A stretch of 64,000 bases of DNA from Arthrobacter sp. ok362 (GCF_900102785.1 NZ_FNGC01000010.1:167584-231583); one strand, 5' to 3'. Counted from the first letter of the stretch, positions 55,401-63,765 are shown. Program-made: numbers and translations. Notes: generated from the sequence alone by a model not told the origin.

Positions 55401-55737
55401 GGGTGGAGCGTGGCGCACGGTAAAGCACGCCCGTTTGACGGCCTGGCGAGTTGACCAGCTGTTCACTGGCAGAGCCCTTGGGGCACAAACGACCGCGGGA
55501 TATTGGCGAATCCGGATCGCCCTCGATGTGAACGACCTTTTCGTCTTTGACGTAGACCCGCTGTCCGCAGCCCACGGCGCAATACGGGCACACGCTCTGC
55601 ACGACGCGGTCAGCGGTGACCGTCCGCGGAGTGATGGACCTGGTCTGCGGGGATGTCACCGCCGGACCGCGGCCCAAGAGGTCGCCCGTACTCAACTGCC
55701 GGACGACCGGCCACTGAAGAAAACTGCGCCGTGCCAT
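52450..55737 (-). CDS. fdhA: Selenocysteine-containing formate dehydrogenase alpha subunit
   Basis: One 1095-residue protein is encoded if the in-frame UGA at 55171-55173 is read as selenocysteine (residue 189). The context is ENQARI-Sec-HSSTV, the formate dehydrogenase active-site motif. Before it lie a 4Fe-4S site (CPYCAVGC and RLCPKG: Cys50, 53, 57, 85) and the molybdopterin domain start. After it come IQGSNMAECHPVGYQW, a CFAYAVGWTQHSLGAQFIRA motif and the C-terminal pterin-binding domain. The start MARRSFLQW resembles a twin-arginine motif, so Tat export is possible, but the hydrophobic stretch is weak. Without Sec insertion it would yield two fragments. It transfers two electrons from formate to the Fe-S subunit; it also needs Mo/W-pterin. 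Confidence 0.92.
55141..55159 (-). promoter_or_regulatory. SECIS-like hairpin after the fdhA UGA
   Basis: On the fdhA strand GGTTCCC and GGGAGCC pair (one G-U) around a five-base loop AGTTT, beginning 11 bases after the UGA. Bacterial SECIS elements sit right after UGA and present a small loop with GU to SelB. Position, size and the GU in the loop fit. Confidence 0.75.
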
Positions 55738-56092
55738 GAAAGGAGCCTACCCAATCAGGGCCCCCGGCAACAGGGGAACGGTGAAATCCCTGCGCGTCCG
55801 GCGGCTCGGAGGTTGTCCCGGACCGCCATCCCTCGGCCGGCCGCCTCGTCGACGGTCCTGGGGACTTATGAAGTGGCCGTTATTTGTCTTTCCGTGACGG
55901 GCGAGGGGATCACGGACCCCATGCCAGCTCATTCCCGCTTGGTACGTCGATTATCGGGAATGCATACAGAGAACGCCGCTCGGAGGACGCAACGAGTGCG
56001 ACTGCGGATAACGCTGACCGCCACACCGCTTTAGAATTTCTGGTAGCTGTCACCCGGGACCAGGGGCGGGGAACCACGATGAAAGGAAGCCC
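55738..56092. other. Divergent promoter region, no gene
   Basis: The 355 bases between the divergent fdhA and 56093 genes must hold the promoter of the fdh operon. I see no coding sequence, hairpin or operator that I can support. Confidence 0.5.
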
Positions 56093-56713
56093 ATGAACAC
56101 TGACCCAAGCAAGGCCGGCGCCGTGAATGCTGAGCCACTCAAAGGGGATCCTACCGGGCAGGACCCCACCGTTAAGGACCCTGCTGCGGATGTGAAGCTG
56201 CAGCTTCAACTTGCTATCTTCGAGGCCAGCAAGGACTCCGAAGGCAAAAGCCTCGCCGAGATCCTAGTAAGCCTGCGGTCCGCCTTCGCCGCCCGCGGCG
56301 TTGCGGAACCGCCGGCCACTTGGTTGGAGTCCGTCGCCTCTTCAGCGTTCTATGGTGAGCCCTACCTCATTGATTTCCCCACTGCGATCGCAGCAGACGC
56401 CGCCGTGCCCGCTCCGAAGCAAGAAGTCCGGAACCGCCTCGCGGCCCGCCGCGAACTTCGGGCGGCAGAGCTTCCGCCCGGAATCTTCCCCTCCGGGAAC
56501 GATTGGGACGTGCCCGTCATCGAAGCTCCCGCGGGTGCCCCCGAGCCTGTCAACCCGGCCACCATTTCCCGACGGGCGACGACAATCGCTGCAGGCCTGG
56601 CTTTCGTAGGAGTTGTGGCCGTGGTCGTGGTCGTGGTCGTCCAGTCTGCCCGTGCATCCAACCGACACCGGACGCCCCTGCCGGCCCGCACCCCTGAAGG
56701 GAAAGTCAGCTAA
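56093..56713 (+). CDS. Hypothetical single-pass membrane protein
   Basis: An AAAGGAAG site precedes the ATG. The 206-residue product has a soluble, acidic N-terminal domain of about 155 residues (AEILVSLRSAFAARGVAEPPATW) and one membrane helix (about 163-184, a run of Ala, Val and Gly). It ends in a short basic tail. No family recognised. It is the last gene of the island and its role in selenium or formate metabolism is unknown. Confidence 0.65.
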   Translation: MNTDPSKAGAVNAEPLKGDPTGQDPTVKDPAADVKLQLQLAIFEASKDSEGKSLAEILVSLRSAFAARGVAEPPATWLESVASSAFYGEPYLIDFPTAIAADAAVPAPKQEVRNRLAARRELRAAELPPGIFPSGNDWDVPVIEAPAGAPEPVNPATISRRATTIAAGLAFVGVVAVVVVVVVQSARASNRHRTPLPARTPEGKVS

Positions 56714-57074
56714 GGCAGAAAGCTCAGCGGCCCACTGGCTCCCGCTGCATGGACAAGAGGTTATTCTGTGACGGAACGTGGTTGAATTTAGGTTCAATGT
56801 ATAGGGACTGATCTCCCGAGACCTTTGCGATGGCCGCTAAGAACACATGTTCTTGGCGGCCATGCGCTTTCTGCGACCGGTTGCGAAGTCAAAATGATGC
56901 CGCCCGTATTTTGCTGCATAACGAAAGAGTGACCAAACTCGTGGCCGCAATCAAAGTCGGTCAAAAGACCTAAGGCACCGTTCTTGCCTCGGGTTGGATC
57001 CGCTCTGCTGCGGGCGCGCCCGCAGAGGACGACTCAACGTCGCACAGCCCGCGAAGTCCGTAGCCGTAATTCCC
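56714..57074. other. Right island boundary region, no gene
   Basis: This 361-base gap holds the second boundary repeat (56781-56915). Nothing else coding is seen. Confidence 0.5.
56781..56915. repeat. Right boundary repeat of the selenocysteine island
   Basis: The copy reads GTTGAATTTAGGTTCAATGTATAG, a synonymous version of the ychF end (VEFRFNV, stop) with no ychF gene attached. It is followed by the same 41-base hairpin (56827-56867). Compared with the left copy, one stem pair changed from A-T to G-C on both arms, so pairing is kept. A stretch of about 45 bases beyond the hairpin also matches. Confidence 0.8.
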
Positions 57075-57842
57075 TTAGAACAGCGGCCAGGGCACCGCCG
57101 ACATCTCACCGCTCGGAGCCGGAAACCGCCCTGCCAAGCGCAACTTGGCGCAGCGCGCGGCGAGCGATGCGATTTCTTCGGAGCTGAGCAAGTCCGCCAG
57201 GTCTCGGCCCAGCCCACCGTGCAGTCCTTCGCTGACACGATCTATGCCGTCGCGTTCCTCGGCGGTTAGGGCGTCTCCCAGCCATCCCCACAGGACCGTG
57301 CGCAGCTTGTGGTCACGGTGAAAGGTGAGCCCATGGTCCACGCCGTGCCGGTGTCCTTCCGTCATGGCAAGAATGTGGTCGCCTTTGCGGTCGGCGTTGT
57401 TGACGACCATGTCGAACACCGCCATGCGTCTGAGCGCTGACGAGTCTTCGTGAACGAGGGCGACCATCCGTCCGTTTTCATCTCGTCCCTCGAGAACGCG
57501 TTTCCAGCCAGTTTCCGGCACGTGGTCCGTCGCGACCAGGTTGACGGCGCTTTGGGCCGGGTCTTGCTCCTGCCAGAGCTGCACCATTCCTTCGCCCATC
57601 GGACCATCGCGCAGCCAGGTGTGCGGCACGACGTCCCAGCCGAAGGCTTGCGAGACCATGTAGGCGGCCACCTCCCGGTGAGCCAGGGTGCCGCGGGGAA
57701 AATCCCACAGCGGACTTTCGCCTGCTATCGGCTTATAGACGACCACCACGTCGCCGATGATGCCCAGAAATGTAGCGTTTGAAGCCGTCGTGATGCGGCC
57801 GGTGAGCGTCAGCTCGGCGGTCACTAGGTCCGTCGTTGGCAT
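57075..57842 (-). CDS. SCO1664-family kinase-like protein
   Basis: The 255-residue product belongs to an actinobacterial family that resembles PI3/PI4-kinase-like folds. Marks: VVYKPIAGESPLWDFPRGTLAHREVAAYMVSQAFGW (Lys and Glu region), DMVVNNADRKGDHILA (catalytic loop, N..D) and HGVDHGLTFH (metal-binding D). Role unknown. I start at ATG 57842, which overlaps the DUF3090 stop by one base. The three genes from here to 59113 are a known conserved neighbourhood, usually near mycothiol genes. Confidence 0.85.
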   Translation of the reverse strand: MPTTDLVTAELTLTGRITTASNATFLGIIGDVVVVYKPIAGESPLWDFPRGTLAHREVAAYMVSQAFGWDVVPHTWLRDGPMGEGMVQLWQEQDPAQSAVNLVATDHVPETGWKRVLEGRDENGRMVALVHEDSSALRRMAVFDMVVNNADRKGDHILAMTEGHRHGVDHGLTFHRDHKLRTVLWGWLGDALTAEERDGIDRVSEGLHGGLGRDLADLLSSEEIASLAARCAKLRLAGRFPAPSGEMSAVPWPLF

Positions 57843-58396
57843 CAGACCTCGGGAAGGGTGCAGATGTGCCCGCCGGCGTCCACGGGATAACCGCAGAGCG
57901 GGCACGTCGGACGCCCTGCGCCCACGATCTCACGGGTGCGCTTGGCGAATGCGCGGGCGGTGCCGACCGGCATCCGCACCAGCAGCATTTCGGGATCCGT
58001 AGCGCCGTCCTCGTCAAGCGATTCGTCGTTGTCATCAGCATCTACATCGGTGATGGGGTAGGCCTCTATTACGACCTGGGCCGTGGTTGGGTCCCAGCCC
58101 AAGCTCATGGCGCCGGTGCGAAACTGCTCCTGAACGGCCTCGAGCTGGTCATTGTCGACAAGTTCATTGGGAGTACTCGTGGGAACGCTGAAGGGGTTGC
58201 CCTCGACGGTGATGAGCTGGTCGAGCATTTCGTCGATCTTCTCCGCGAGCAGAGCCGACTGCTGCTTCTCCAAGGCAATACTCACGATCTGCGTCCCTGC
58301 GCGCACCTGCAGGTAGAACGTGCGCGCCCCCGGAAGGCCAATGGTGCCAACGACGACCCGATCAGGCCAGGCAAACTCGTGAAGACGTGTAGGCAT
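57842..58396 (-). CDS. DUF3090 family protein
   Basis: The 184-residue product starts MPTRLHEFAWPDRVVVGTIGLPGARTFYLQ, the usual opening of DUF3090. It has an acidic middle (DVDADDNDESLDEDG) and ends with a zinc-ribbon-like pair CPLCG..GHIC. It is coupled to the kinase-like gene downstream. Function unknown; context suggests a shared pathway. Confidence 0.9.
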   Translation of the reverse strand: MPTRLHEFAWPDRVVVGTIGLPGARTFYLQVRAGTQIVSIALEKQQSALLAEKIDEMLDQLITVEGNPFSVPTSTPNELVDNDQLEAVQEQFRTGAMSLGWDPTTAQVVIEAYPITDVDADDNDESLDEDGATDPEMLLVRMPVGTARAFAKRTREIVGAGRPTCPLCGYPVDAGGHICTLPEV

Positions 58397-58420
58397 GTCA
58401 GTATTCTAGGCACATGAAGT

Positions 58421-59113
58421 TCATGGCGCCTTTTGCCCTACACCGCCGCCCACCGGCGCATCGCCAGAGTGGATGCCGTTCGACAGCCACGACAGATCAC
58501 CAGCGTCGGTGTTGGTCGCGTAGACGCTCGGCCGACTAGCGCCGTAGCGCACGATCGATACGGAGGCGGGGCCCACGTTAATGCGCTGGAACAGGTCAAG
58601 GTGCATGCCGAGCGCGTCGGCGAGGATTGACTTGATGATGTCACCGTGACTCACCGCAACCCACACGGCCCCCGGCCCGTACTCGGCTTCGAAGACTGCA
58701 TCGTGGCGCCGGATCGCTGCCACCGACCGAGCCTGCATGGCGGCCATGGATTCACCGCCGGGAAAGACGACGGCGGACGGTTGCGACTGCACAACCGGCC
58801 ACAAATCCTCGGTCGTGAGATCACTGAGCGTGCGGCCCTGCCACTGGCCGTAATCGCACTCGGTGAGATCGAGATCGACCGGCGCGTACGGCGCGCCAGT
58901 CTGGCGATCCAGGATGAGCTGGGCGGTCTGCTGACAACGCTCAAGAGGGCTCGACACCACCCCGACCAAGGGCACGGGCGCGAGCCGGTCTCCGGTCAGA
59001 GCCGCCTGGTCCCGCCCTATCTGGTCCAGGCTGACGCCGACGGCCCGACCGGCCAGCAGGCCAGTGGCATTGGCTGTGGTGCGGCCGTGCCGCACGAGAA
59101 TAACTGTCGCCAT
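58421..59113 (-). CDS. Histidine phosphatase (MSMEG_4193-type phosphomutase)
   Basis: The 230-residue product has the phosphohistidine motif LVRHGRTTAN, a second catalytic His in AVSHGDIIKS and the Glu region LTECDYGQWQG. It belongs to the actinobacterial MSMEG_4193 group, co-encoded with DUF3090 and the kinase-like protein; the substrate is not established. The last 25 residues are a variable tail. It precedes DUF3090 with 24 bases between. Confidence 0.9.
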   Translation of the reverse strand: MATVILVRHGRTTANATGLLAGRAVGVSLDQIGRDQAALTGDRLAPVPLVGVVSSPLERCQQTAQLILDRQTGAPYAPVDLDLTECDYGQWQGRTLSDLTTEDLWPVVQSQPSAVVFPGGESMAAMQARSVAAIRRHDAVFEAEYGPGAVWVAVSHGDIIKSILADALGMHLDLFQRINVGPASVSIVRYGASRPSVYATNTDAGDLSWLSNGIHSGDAPVGGGVGQKAP

Positions 59114-59894
59114 TCACCCAGCCTAACCACCCGGTCGATGGCGGTGTGAACCGTACGGGGTCGCGCGTCGAACAGGCAGATACAGCACTGGTGGAACCTT
59201 TCAAGCACGCCGACGCGCTCAAAGCCGCCCAGACGGACTCGGCACGCATTGACCAGCTCATGGCCGACGCAGCAGAACCGGAAGAACCGGCACAGCAAGA
59301 ACCCCCGACCGAAGTCGACCCCGCGTGGAGGACAGGCGGTCGAGGATGTTCACCACACGGGTGTCCCCGTTTCGGCAGGTGGCCAGCGCTTCCCGGAGTC
59401 CCCGCCGTGCCCGGTTGGTGCCGGTGGGGCCCTGGTCCATGAATGTCTTGTCCGGTGCCACTCCCAGAGCGAGAAGGGCATTCTTCTGGGCGGTTAGGTC
59501 TTGGTCTTTGGTGAATACGCGGGCTTATCCGATCAGCAGCCCGGTCATGGTGTTGAATGTACCGTTTATCCCCCCGTCACCGGGCATTTTTGCGGGCGGG
59601 TCTTACGGGAATTGGCCGTCCGCGGAAAGACGGTGATCGTGATCTGGAAATCTTGGCTGGCGCTTGCGCCGGTGGGGGACCGGCTTACGGGCGCCGGTCG
59701 GCAGGTTGCAGAGAGGTCTTGGGCGCGTATGAAGCCCATCTGGCAAAGTGCTCACATGAAATATCAACGCCGCCGATTGGTAAGGGTAGTCGCCTGACAC
59801 TGGAGAGCTGAGCTGGCTGCAATAGAAGCGATTGGGCTTCCCGGGATGTACTCAGTGTGGAATAGTGCCATCCATAACCTTGGGGGTAGAAGTG
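59114..59894. other. Accessory region with mobile-DNA debris
   Basis: A 781-base stretch without an intact gene. It contains a dead resolvase fragment (59318-59548) and, on the plus strand from about 59146 to 59335, a frame reading VEPFKHADALKAAQTDSARI that may be a truncated tail of a mobile-element protein. The remaining 59550-59890 shows nothing recognisable. Confidence 0.4.
59318..59548 (-). pseudogene. Serine-resolvase N-terminal fragment, inactivated
   Basis: The minus strand reads MTGLLIG then TAA where Tyr is expected, then ARVFTKDQDLTAQKNALLAL, GVAPDKTFMDQGPTGTNRAR and RGLREALATCRNGDTRVVNI followed by LDRLSS. This is the start of a Tn3-type resolvase/invertase. The nucleophile Ser of ARVST is replaced by Phe, a stop precedes it, and homology ends after LDRL. 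The gene is dead. Confidence 0.75.
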
Positions 59895-60344
59895 ATGAAG
59901 TGCAGTCGTTTGCTGGACCTGGCGGTTGCGATTTTTCTTGTGGCGGTCCCGCTCACCGGATGCGCGGGGCAGCAGCTAGGACGCGGGGGCCCGCAATCGT
60001 TTGGCTCTATTGATGAGGCCTACGCTGCCGTCGATGACGTCATGGGCTGCGATCCTAAACCCGTTGGCGATCCGGTTGTTCCTATGGGCGATGGCATTCC
60101 GCTCACTTCGGCGCAGAGACTCTGTTCGAAAAATGTTCAGATAGATCTCTACCCAAACCAGGACGCTCTTGAGAAGAGCTATCAAATATGGGCGGACTCG
60201 AGTCAGGGCAAGATACCTCTCATTCGGGGTAGTAATTGGATGGTTGTTGACCTCAGCCAAATCGCGAGTGGCCAGCCGTCAACCTTTAATATCGAACGTT
60301 TGGCCGAGAAACTGAACGGCGAGTACGCCGTCGTCGGTACGTAA
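59895..60344 (+). CDS. Small lipoprotein
   Basis: A GGGGGT site precedes ATG 59895. The 149-residue product has a short basic start (MKCSRLLD), a hydrophobic core and a lipobox PLTGC near residue 23. The mature domain has two Cys and is lower in G/C than the chromosome. No family recognised. Confidence 0.7.
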   Translation: MKCSRLLDLAVAIFLVAVPLTGCAGQQLGRGGPQSFGSIDEAYAAVDDVMGCDPKPVGDPVVPMGDGIPLTSAQRLCSKNVQIDLYPNQDALEKSYQIWADSSQGKIPLIRGSNWMVVDLSQIASGQPSTFNIERLAEKLNGEYAVVGT

Positions 60345-60473
60345 CTGGTACACCCCGAGAGCATCCATCCGCAATATCCTTGACCGGATACCATGCATTT
60401 GCGCGCCCGGTGAGGGATCCTTCATCAGGCAGCGTGCAGCGGTTGGCGCGGTACCAGTGATGCATCCGACGGG

Positions 60474-60752
60474 CTACATGCCTTCAATCTCGTAGTGTCG
60501 AGCGATGCATGCAGTTGCCCTGCCCCATTCGCTCTCGGCGACTCGTTGCTGGTGTGCTCGGAACGACGCGGCGTCTTGGAATTGCTCATCGACCTGCCAG
60601 ATCAGGGGGTTCTGAGTGGGGTTCACTTCGAAGGAAAGGCATCCTTGCTCGGCGCGCGTCAGCTTGATGTGCAGGGGTAGGTGCTGTGCGACCACAGTGA
60701 CCTGCTCTTGGTCACTGCAAACAAGTTGCCCAGTGAGGAAGACGTTGCTCAT
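60474..60752 (-). CDS. Antibiotic-biosynthesis-monooxygenase-type small enzyme
   Basis: A 92-residue protein of ABM length and pattern: LTGQLVCSDQEQVTVVAQHLPLHIKLTRAEQGCLSFEV and WQVDEQFQDAASFRAHQQRV, the 'E.fenxxAfxxHxxs' order with the conserved His. Family members are quinol monooxygenases or signal-molecule enzymes. It lies 56 bases downstream of the RES gene and probably shares its transcript. Confidence 0.8.
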   Translation of the reverse strand: MSNVFLTGQLVCSDQEQVTVVAQHLPLHIKLTRAEQGCLSFEVNPTQNPLIWQVDEQFQDAASFRAHQQRVAESEWGRATACIARHYEIEGM

Positions 60753-60808
60753 AAGTCATCCTTCCATTGCCGAATACAGCGCCACCAATCGTCCCGGTGG
60801 AGGATCCT

Positions 60809-61327
60809 CTACCGGGCCTGTACTTCACGAACACTGGGGGAACCCTCAACGTTCCAGGTGAAGAGCGTCAGATGCCAGAGGTGGGGCTGTTTACGGGAGG
60901 GGTCGATTAGCCCGTGGGCCCCACTGCGCTCAAGAGTTTCGCGGACTTTCCATGAGGATGGCGAACCACCGCCGGCAACAACTTGCTGCCAGTCTGCTGC
61001 AGCGTCGGCGGGGTCAATGCCGATCGATTTCAATGCCTCGTGATCACGGAGGTCAACGATTCCATCGGCCTTCACATCGAACCGTAAGACTTCAAGATTA
61101 GGGGTGCGGCCGTTGGAATGCGCGATCATCGCGGCTGCGACACCGTCACGCGACGAGCTGAGATAGAGCGTTGGCACGTCCGGTGGTGAATACCGGCCGG
61201 CCGACCGCGACCCCTCAAGTGCAGCAGCTCGGTAGGTGGGGTCAACGGCACGAAAAAACGTTCCTGTCACTGTGCGCACTACGGCGTTGTCCTGCGTGAC
61301 GAGTGGTTCGGCGTATTGCATAACCAT
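60809..61327 (-). CDS. RES-domain protein (putative NAD+-degrading toxin type)
   Basis: RES toxins hydrolyse or phosphorolyse NAD+. The 172-residue product has the domain marks: FFRAVDPTYRAAALEGSRSAGRYSP (conserved Arg and Gly, Arg-Tyr), TLYLSSSRDGVAAAMIAH (Tyr, Glu replaced by Asp/Ala region) and LIDPSRKQPHLWHLTLFTWN. I start at ATG 61327 with AAGGAG. A partner Xre/DUF2384 antitoxin would normally be adjacent; none is seen here. A solitary RES protein may be inactive, or act as an enzyme in another setting. Confidence 0.75.
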   Translation of the reverse strand: MVMQYAEPLVTQDNAVVRTVTGTFFRAVDPTYRAAALEGSRSAGRYSPPDVPTLYLSSSRDGVAAAMIAHSNGRTPNLEVLRFDVKADGIVDLRDHEALKSIGIDPADAAADWQQVVAGGGSPSSWKVRETLERSGAHGLIDPSRKQPHLWHLTLFTWNVEGSPSVREVQAR

Positions 61328-61579
61328 GGGCTCCTTGCCCGTGCGGCTCAATTTGCAGTCCCAGCCTCCCACGGTCCGCGCTGAATCGCTTCAACGGCGC
61401 CCGTTCAGGGATCCCTCTGCGGAACGTCTTTACGAGCTGCCAAGCCCGTCTCGCTGCGACGTCGCTCCGGTTCCGGCTAGAGCTCTCGGAGTCTATACAG
61501 CGGGCACGTTTGGAGGACAGGGATTCCACGACTCCGGCAGCAGCTCCTCCTGCGACTCCGCGGCGGAGGCGCAGAATAG

Positions 61580-61876
61580 TCAACTCCCTATGGCTCCACA
61601 CTCCCCACCAGACGACAGGATCGATCTGAGCTCTTCCGCCTGGGCAGCAAGTTCGCCGCGTTGTTCGCCAGTGAACTTTCCAATTTGCAGGGCCAGGACT
61701 GCCCGGCAGGACATCTCGCCCAGCTCCAACAATTCCATCAGACGACGAATCGCTTCATCTCGGTTCTCTGAATCCTCGACCAGTTGGAAGACTTCCTCCC
61801 GCCGATCCATCGCCTTCACGAGGCCGTCCTGGATTCTCAAGTTGTACTCAGCATGCCTCCGCTGCTCCCCATCCAT
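61580..61876 (-). CDS. Small protein resembling the GyrA coiled-coil segment (copy 1)
   Basis: The 98-residue product begins MDGEQRRHAEYNLRIQDGL and matches a related protein at 63154-63426 at about half of positions. Both match the pattern of the gyrase/topoisomerase IV A-subunit coiled coil: 'DGLvkAmDr.dEVf.li.dSe..deAi..L..LL.lge...raVL..Q..kfT.eQR..l...aEELrs'. In GyrA this is '.eGLl.AldniDevI.lIr.S....ea...Lm..f.Lse.QaqaIL.m.L.rLt.lEr.ki..E..eL'. No catalytic Tyr domain is present. Function unknown; an interaction with gyrase is an inference. Confidence 0.7.
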   Translation of the reverse strand: MDGEQRRHAEYNLRIQDGLVKAMDRREEVFQLVEDSENRDEAIRRLMELLELGEMSCRAVLALQIGKFTGEQRGELAAQAEELRSILSSGGECGAIGS

Positions 61877-62111
61877 GCTGCGATTCTTCCATGCACGACT
61901 ATTGCCGGAGGCGGGGACCGCGAGGGCGGCACCGCGCACATAGCCGCCGCCATCGACTGAACCAACCAGTTCGGCCGCAGGTGACCCAGGCAATGGAAAA
62001 TGCTGTTAGAACCGACTGTCCCGCTGAGGGATCGTTTACCGGGCGCAGCTCAAGTCCGGTAAGCGATCGGTTTTGGTGCAGTGTCCCCTTGTACCAAGAA
62101 TCGAGGTTTCC

Positions 62112-62501
62112 ATGGACACCGCAGGTCGGTCTCCGCTCCATTACGCAGCACTCACCAATGATGCCGCGGAGGTGACGCGGCTGATCGCCGAAGGCGAGTC
62201 GCCCGATTCGTCTGACAGCCAGGGATTCACGCCGCTTCACCTTGCGTCCCAGGAACACGCCTTGGACGCGGCGGCCGCGCTGCTCGACCTCGGCGCGACG
62301 GTCGACGCAATCAACTCCTTCGGCAACACACCGCTGTTCGTCGCCGTGTTCAACTCGCGCGGGCGACCCGAGATGATCGAACTGCTGCGTTCACGCGGTG
62401 CAGATCCAATGCATTCGAACGGGACAGGGCAGACGCCCGTGGGACTGGCCCGACTAATCGGCAACTACGATGTGGCACAGTACTTCGAAGGCCTCCACTG
62501 A
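62112..62501 (+). CDS. Ankyrin-repeat protein
   Basis: ATG 62112 follows GAGG. The 129-residue product is made of about four ankyrin repeats: RSPLHYAALTNDAAEVTRLIAEG, FTPLHLASQEHALDAAAALLDLGA, NTPLFVAVFNSRGRPEMIELLRSRGA and QTPVGLARLIGNYDVAQYFEG. A stand-alone ankyrin protein is a protein-protein interaction module. Small bacterial ankyrin proteins often neutralise toxins; the partner here is unknown. Confidence 0.85.
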   Translation: MDTAGRSPLHYAALTNDAAEVTRLIAEGESPDSSDSQGFTPLHLASQEHALDAAAALLDLGATVDAINSFGNTPLFVAVFNSRGRPEMIELLRSRGADPMHSNGTGQTPVGLARLIGNYDVAQYFEGLH

Positions 62502-62595
62502 TCTGCCAGAGCTGGCAACGTCCGCATGGGGATCCCCTTGCGGGCTGCACCATGCGCTATTTCGCGTTGCAGAACCCAGTGGACGATTGGTTGGA

Positions 62596-62973
62596 CTACT
62601 CGCGGGCCTCCAGCCGTCGACGATCGAGTGCGCGGGCAACTGGAGTAAGCGCCGCCCAGAGCTCCGCTTCGCTGGCCTGAAGGGCCGGCGGCAGATTCTT
62701 CTCTGGAAGCCGGCGGTGTCTGGCACAAGGGCGCATGGAACCTTCGAGGTATTCCACGGCTGCCAGCACCAGCGCGGAAGTGACGCCGCTTGGGCCGTCG
62801 GGCCAGATGGCACGGGCTTCGCCGGATTGGTCCAAGTCGCCGGCCCTCATTCCGATGTCCACGGCCTGCTCGGCGCTCAAGCTCACAGCCCGTGAGGCAA
62901 GATCAGGTTCGCCCAGCCGCCAAAGTTCGCGGGCGATAGACAGCGGAGGACTCGTGATCGTGAATGATCCCAT
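62596..62973 (-). CDS. Hypothetical protein
   Basis: A 125-residue soluble protein; ATG at 62973. It is helical and acidic to neutral, with SIARELWRLGEPDLASRAVSLSAEQAVDIGMRAGDL as its best segment and a basic tail. No family recognised. Convergent with the ankyrin gene. Confidence 0.5.
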   Translation of the reverse strand: MGSFTITSPPLSIARELWRLGEPDLASRAVSLSAEQAVDIGMRAGDLDQSGEARAIWPDGPSGVTSALVLAAVEYLEGSMRPCARHRRLPEKNLPPALQASEAELWAALTPVARALDRRRLEARE

Positions 62974-63153
62974 GAATCAATGATCGCCAATCATCTCCTG
63001 ATTGACGTATTTGACGGCGATCCTGCCACGGTGAGGTGTGGTCCGCCTGAATCTCGCGTCGGCTCCGCCTTGATCCGCCCATGCTGTCCGTAAGGGGATC
63101 CCCAGACGGGACGGAAATGCCCCAAAGGCTGCCGGTCGTGCAAGAATCGCGGC

Positions 63154-63426
63154 ATGGATGAGGATGAGCGGCGGATAAGGGATCAACTGATGGTCGCCGA
63201 TGCCCTGGTACAGGCGATAGATCGGCGTGACGAGGTCTTCCAGATGATTGAGGATTCAGAGGACGTGGACGAAGCAATCCGTCGCGTGGGTCAACTGTTG
63301 GCCGTAGGAGCACTGGGCAGCCGGGCGGTCCTCGACCAGCAGGCCAGAAGATTCACCCGAGACCAGCGTCAGGCTATCGCTTCCCATGCAGAAGAACTTA
63401 GATCAAAGTTGCCCGATGGGCCCTGA
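63154..63426 (+). CDS. Small protein resembling the GyrA coiled-coil segment (copy 2)
   Basis: A 90-residue paralog of the protein at 61580-61876 in the opposite orientation. Shared segments: ALVQAIDRRDEVFQMIEDSE (copy 1 GLVKAMDRREEVFQLVEDSE), DEAIRRVGQLLAVGALGSRAVLDQQ and FTRDQRQAIASHAEELRSKL. The start ATG lacks a strong ribosome-binding site. The two copies flank the ankyrin and hypothetical genes. Confidence 0.7.
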   Translation: MDEDERRIRDQLMVADALVQAIDRRDEVFQMIEDSEDVDEAIRRVGQLLAVGALGSRAVLDQQARRFTRDQRQAIASHAEELRSKLPDGP

Positions 63427-63765
63427 ACTGGTCGCGTGCGGTCCGCTTACGGTTCGTCGTCCTGGCTTCGCTCCCCAGCTTTCAGCGCCATCAAGTGCAT
63501 CATGAACTCCGTGGCGGCGATTAGCCCGCGTCCGGCACGACGCACGCTCGACACGGACTACCCGCGCGGCACCCTACGGGCCGCTGCCAAGTCCCTATCA
63601 CTGTTGGGCCACGGACCATGGCAGCCGTGGCGCTTGGTACACCCCTAGACGATATGAGGTAGCCGGGTTTTTGGGGCTGGAACCTCCTCTTCAAAGCAAG
63701 ACGTGGGTTGCCTGCCAGACTTGGCGGACAGGTAGAGCCACATTTGAAATTTGGAGGTTCCAGCT
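63427..63765. other. Non-coding left end of an IS110-type element
   Basis: A 339-base stretch before the transposase gene. No gene is seen. Its right half (63676-63764) is a structured region that may encode the element's guide RNA; the left half may be chromosomal flank and element end. Confidence 0.5.
63676..63764 (+). ncRNA. Candidate IS110 bridge (guide) RNA
   Basis: GCTGGAACCTCC (63676-63687) and GGAGGTTCCAGC (63753-63764) are perfect 12-base inverted arms enclosing 65 bases, which contain a further stem (CCTG.C..GG.CAGG around 63710-63732). The right arm ends one base before the transposase ATG. IS110-group elements make bridge RNAs from the region before the transposase. The structure is seen; the RNA role is inferred from the family. 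Confidence 0.5.

Noticed and set aside
59146..59335. Plus-strand frame as an intact gene
   Set aside because: Loses protein-like character where it meets the resolvase fragment; no ribosome-binding site. Listed only as debris.
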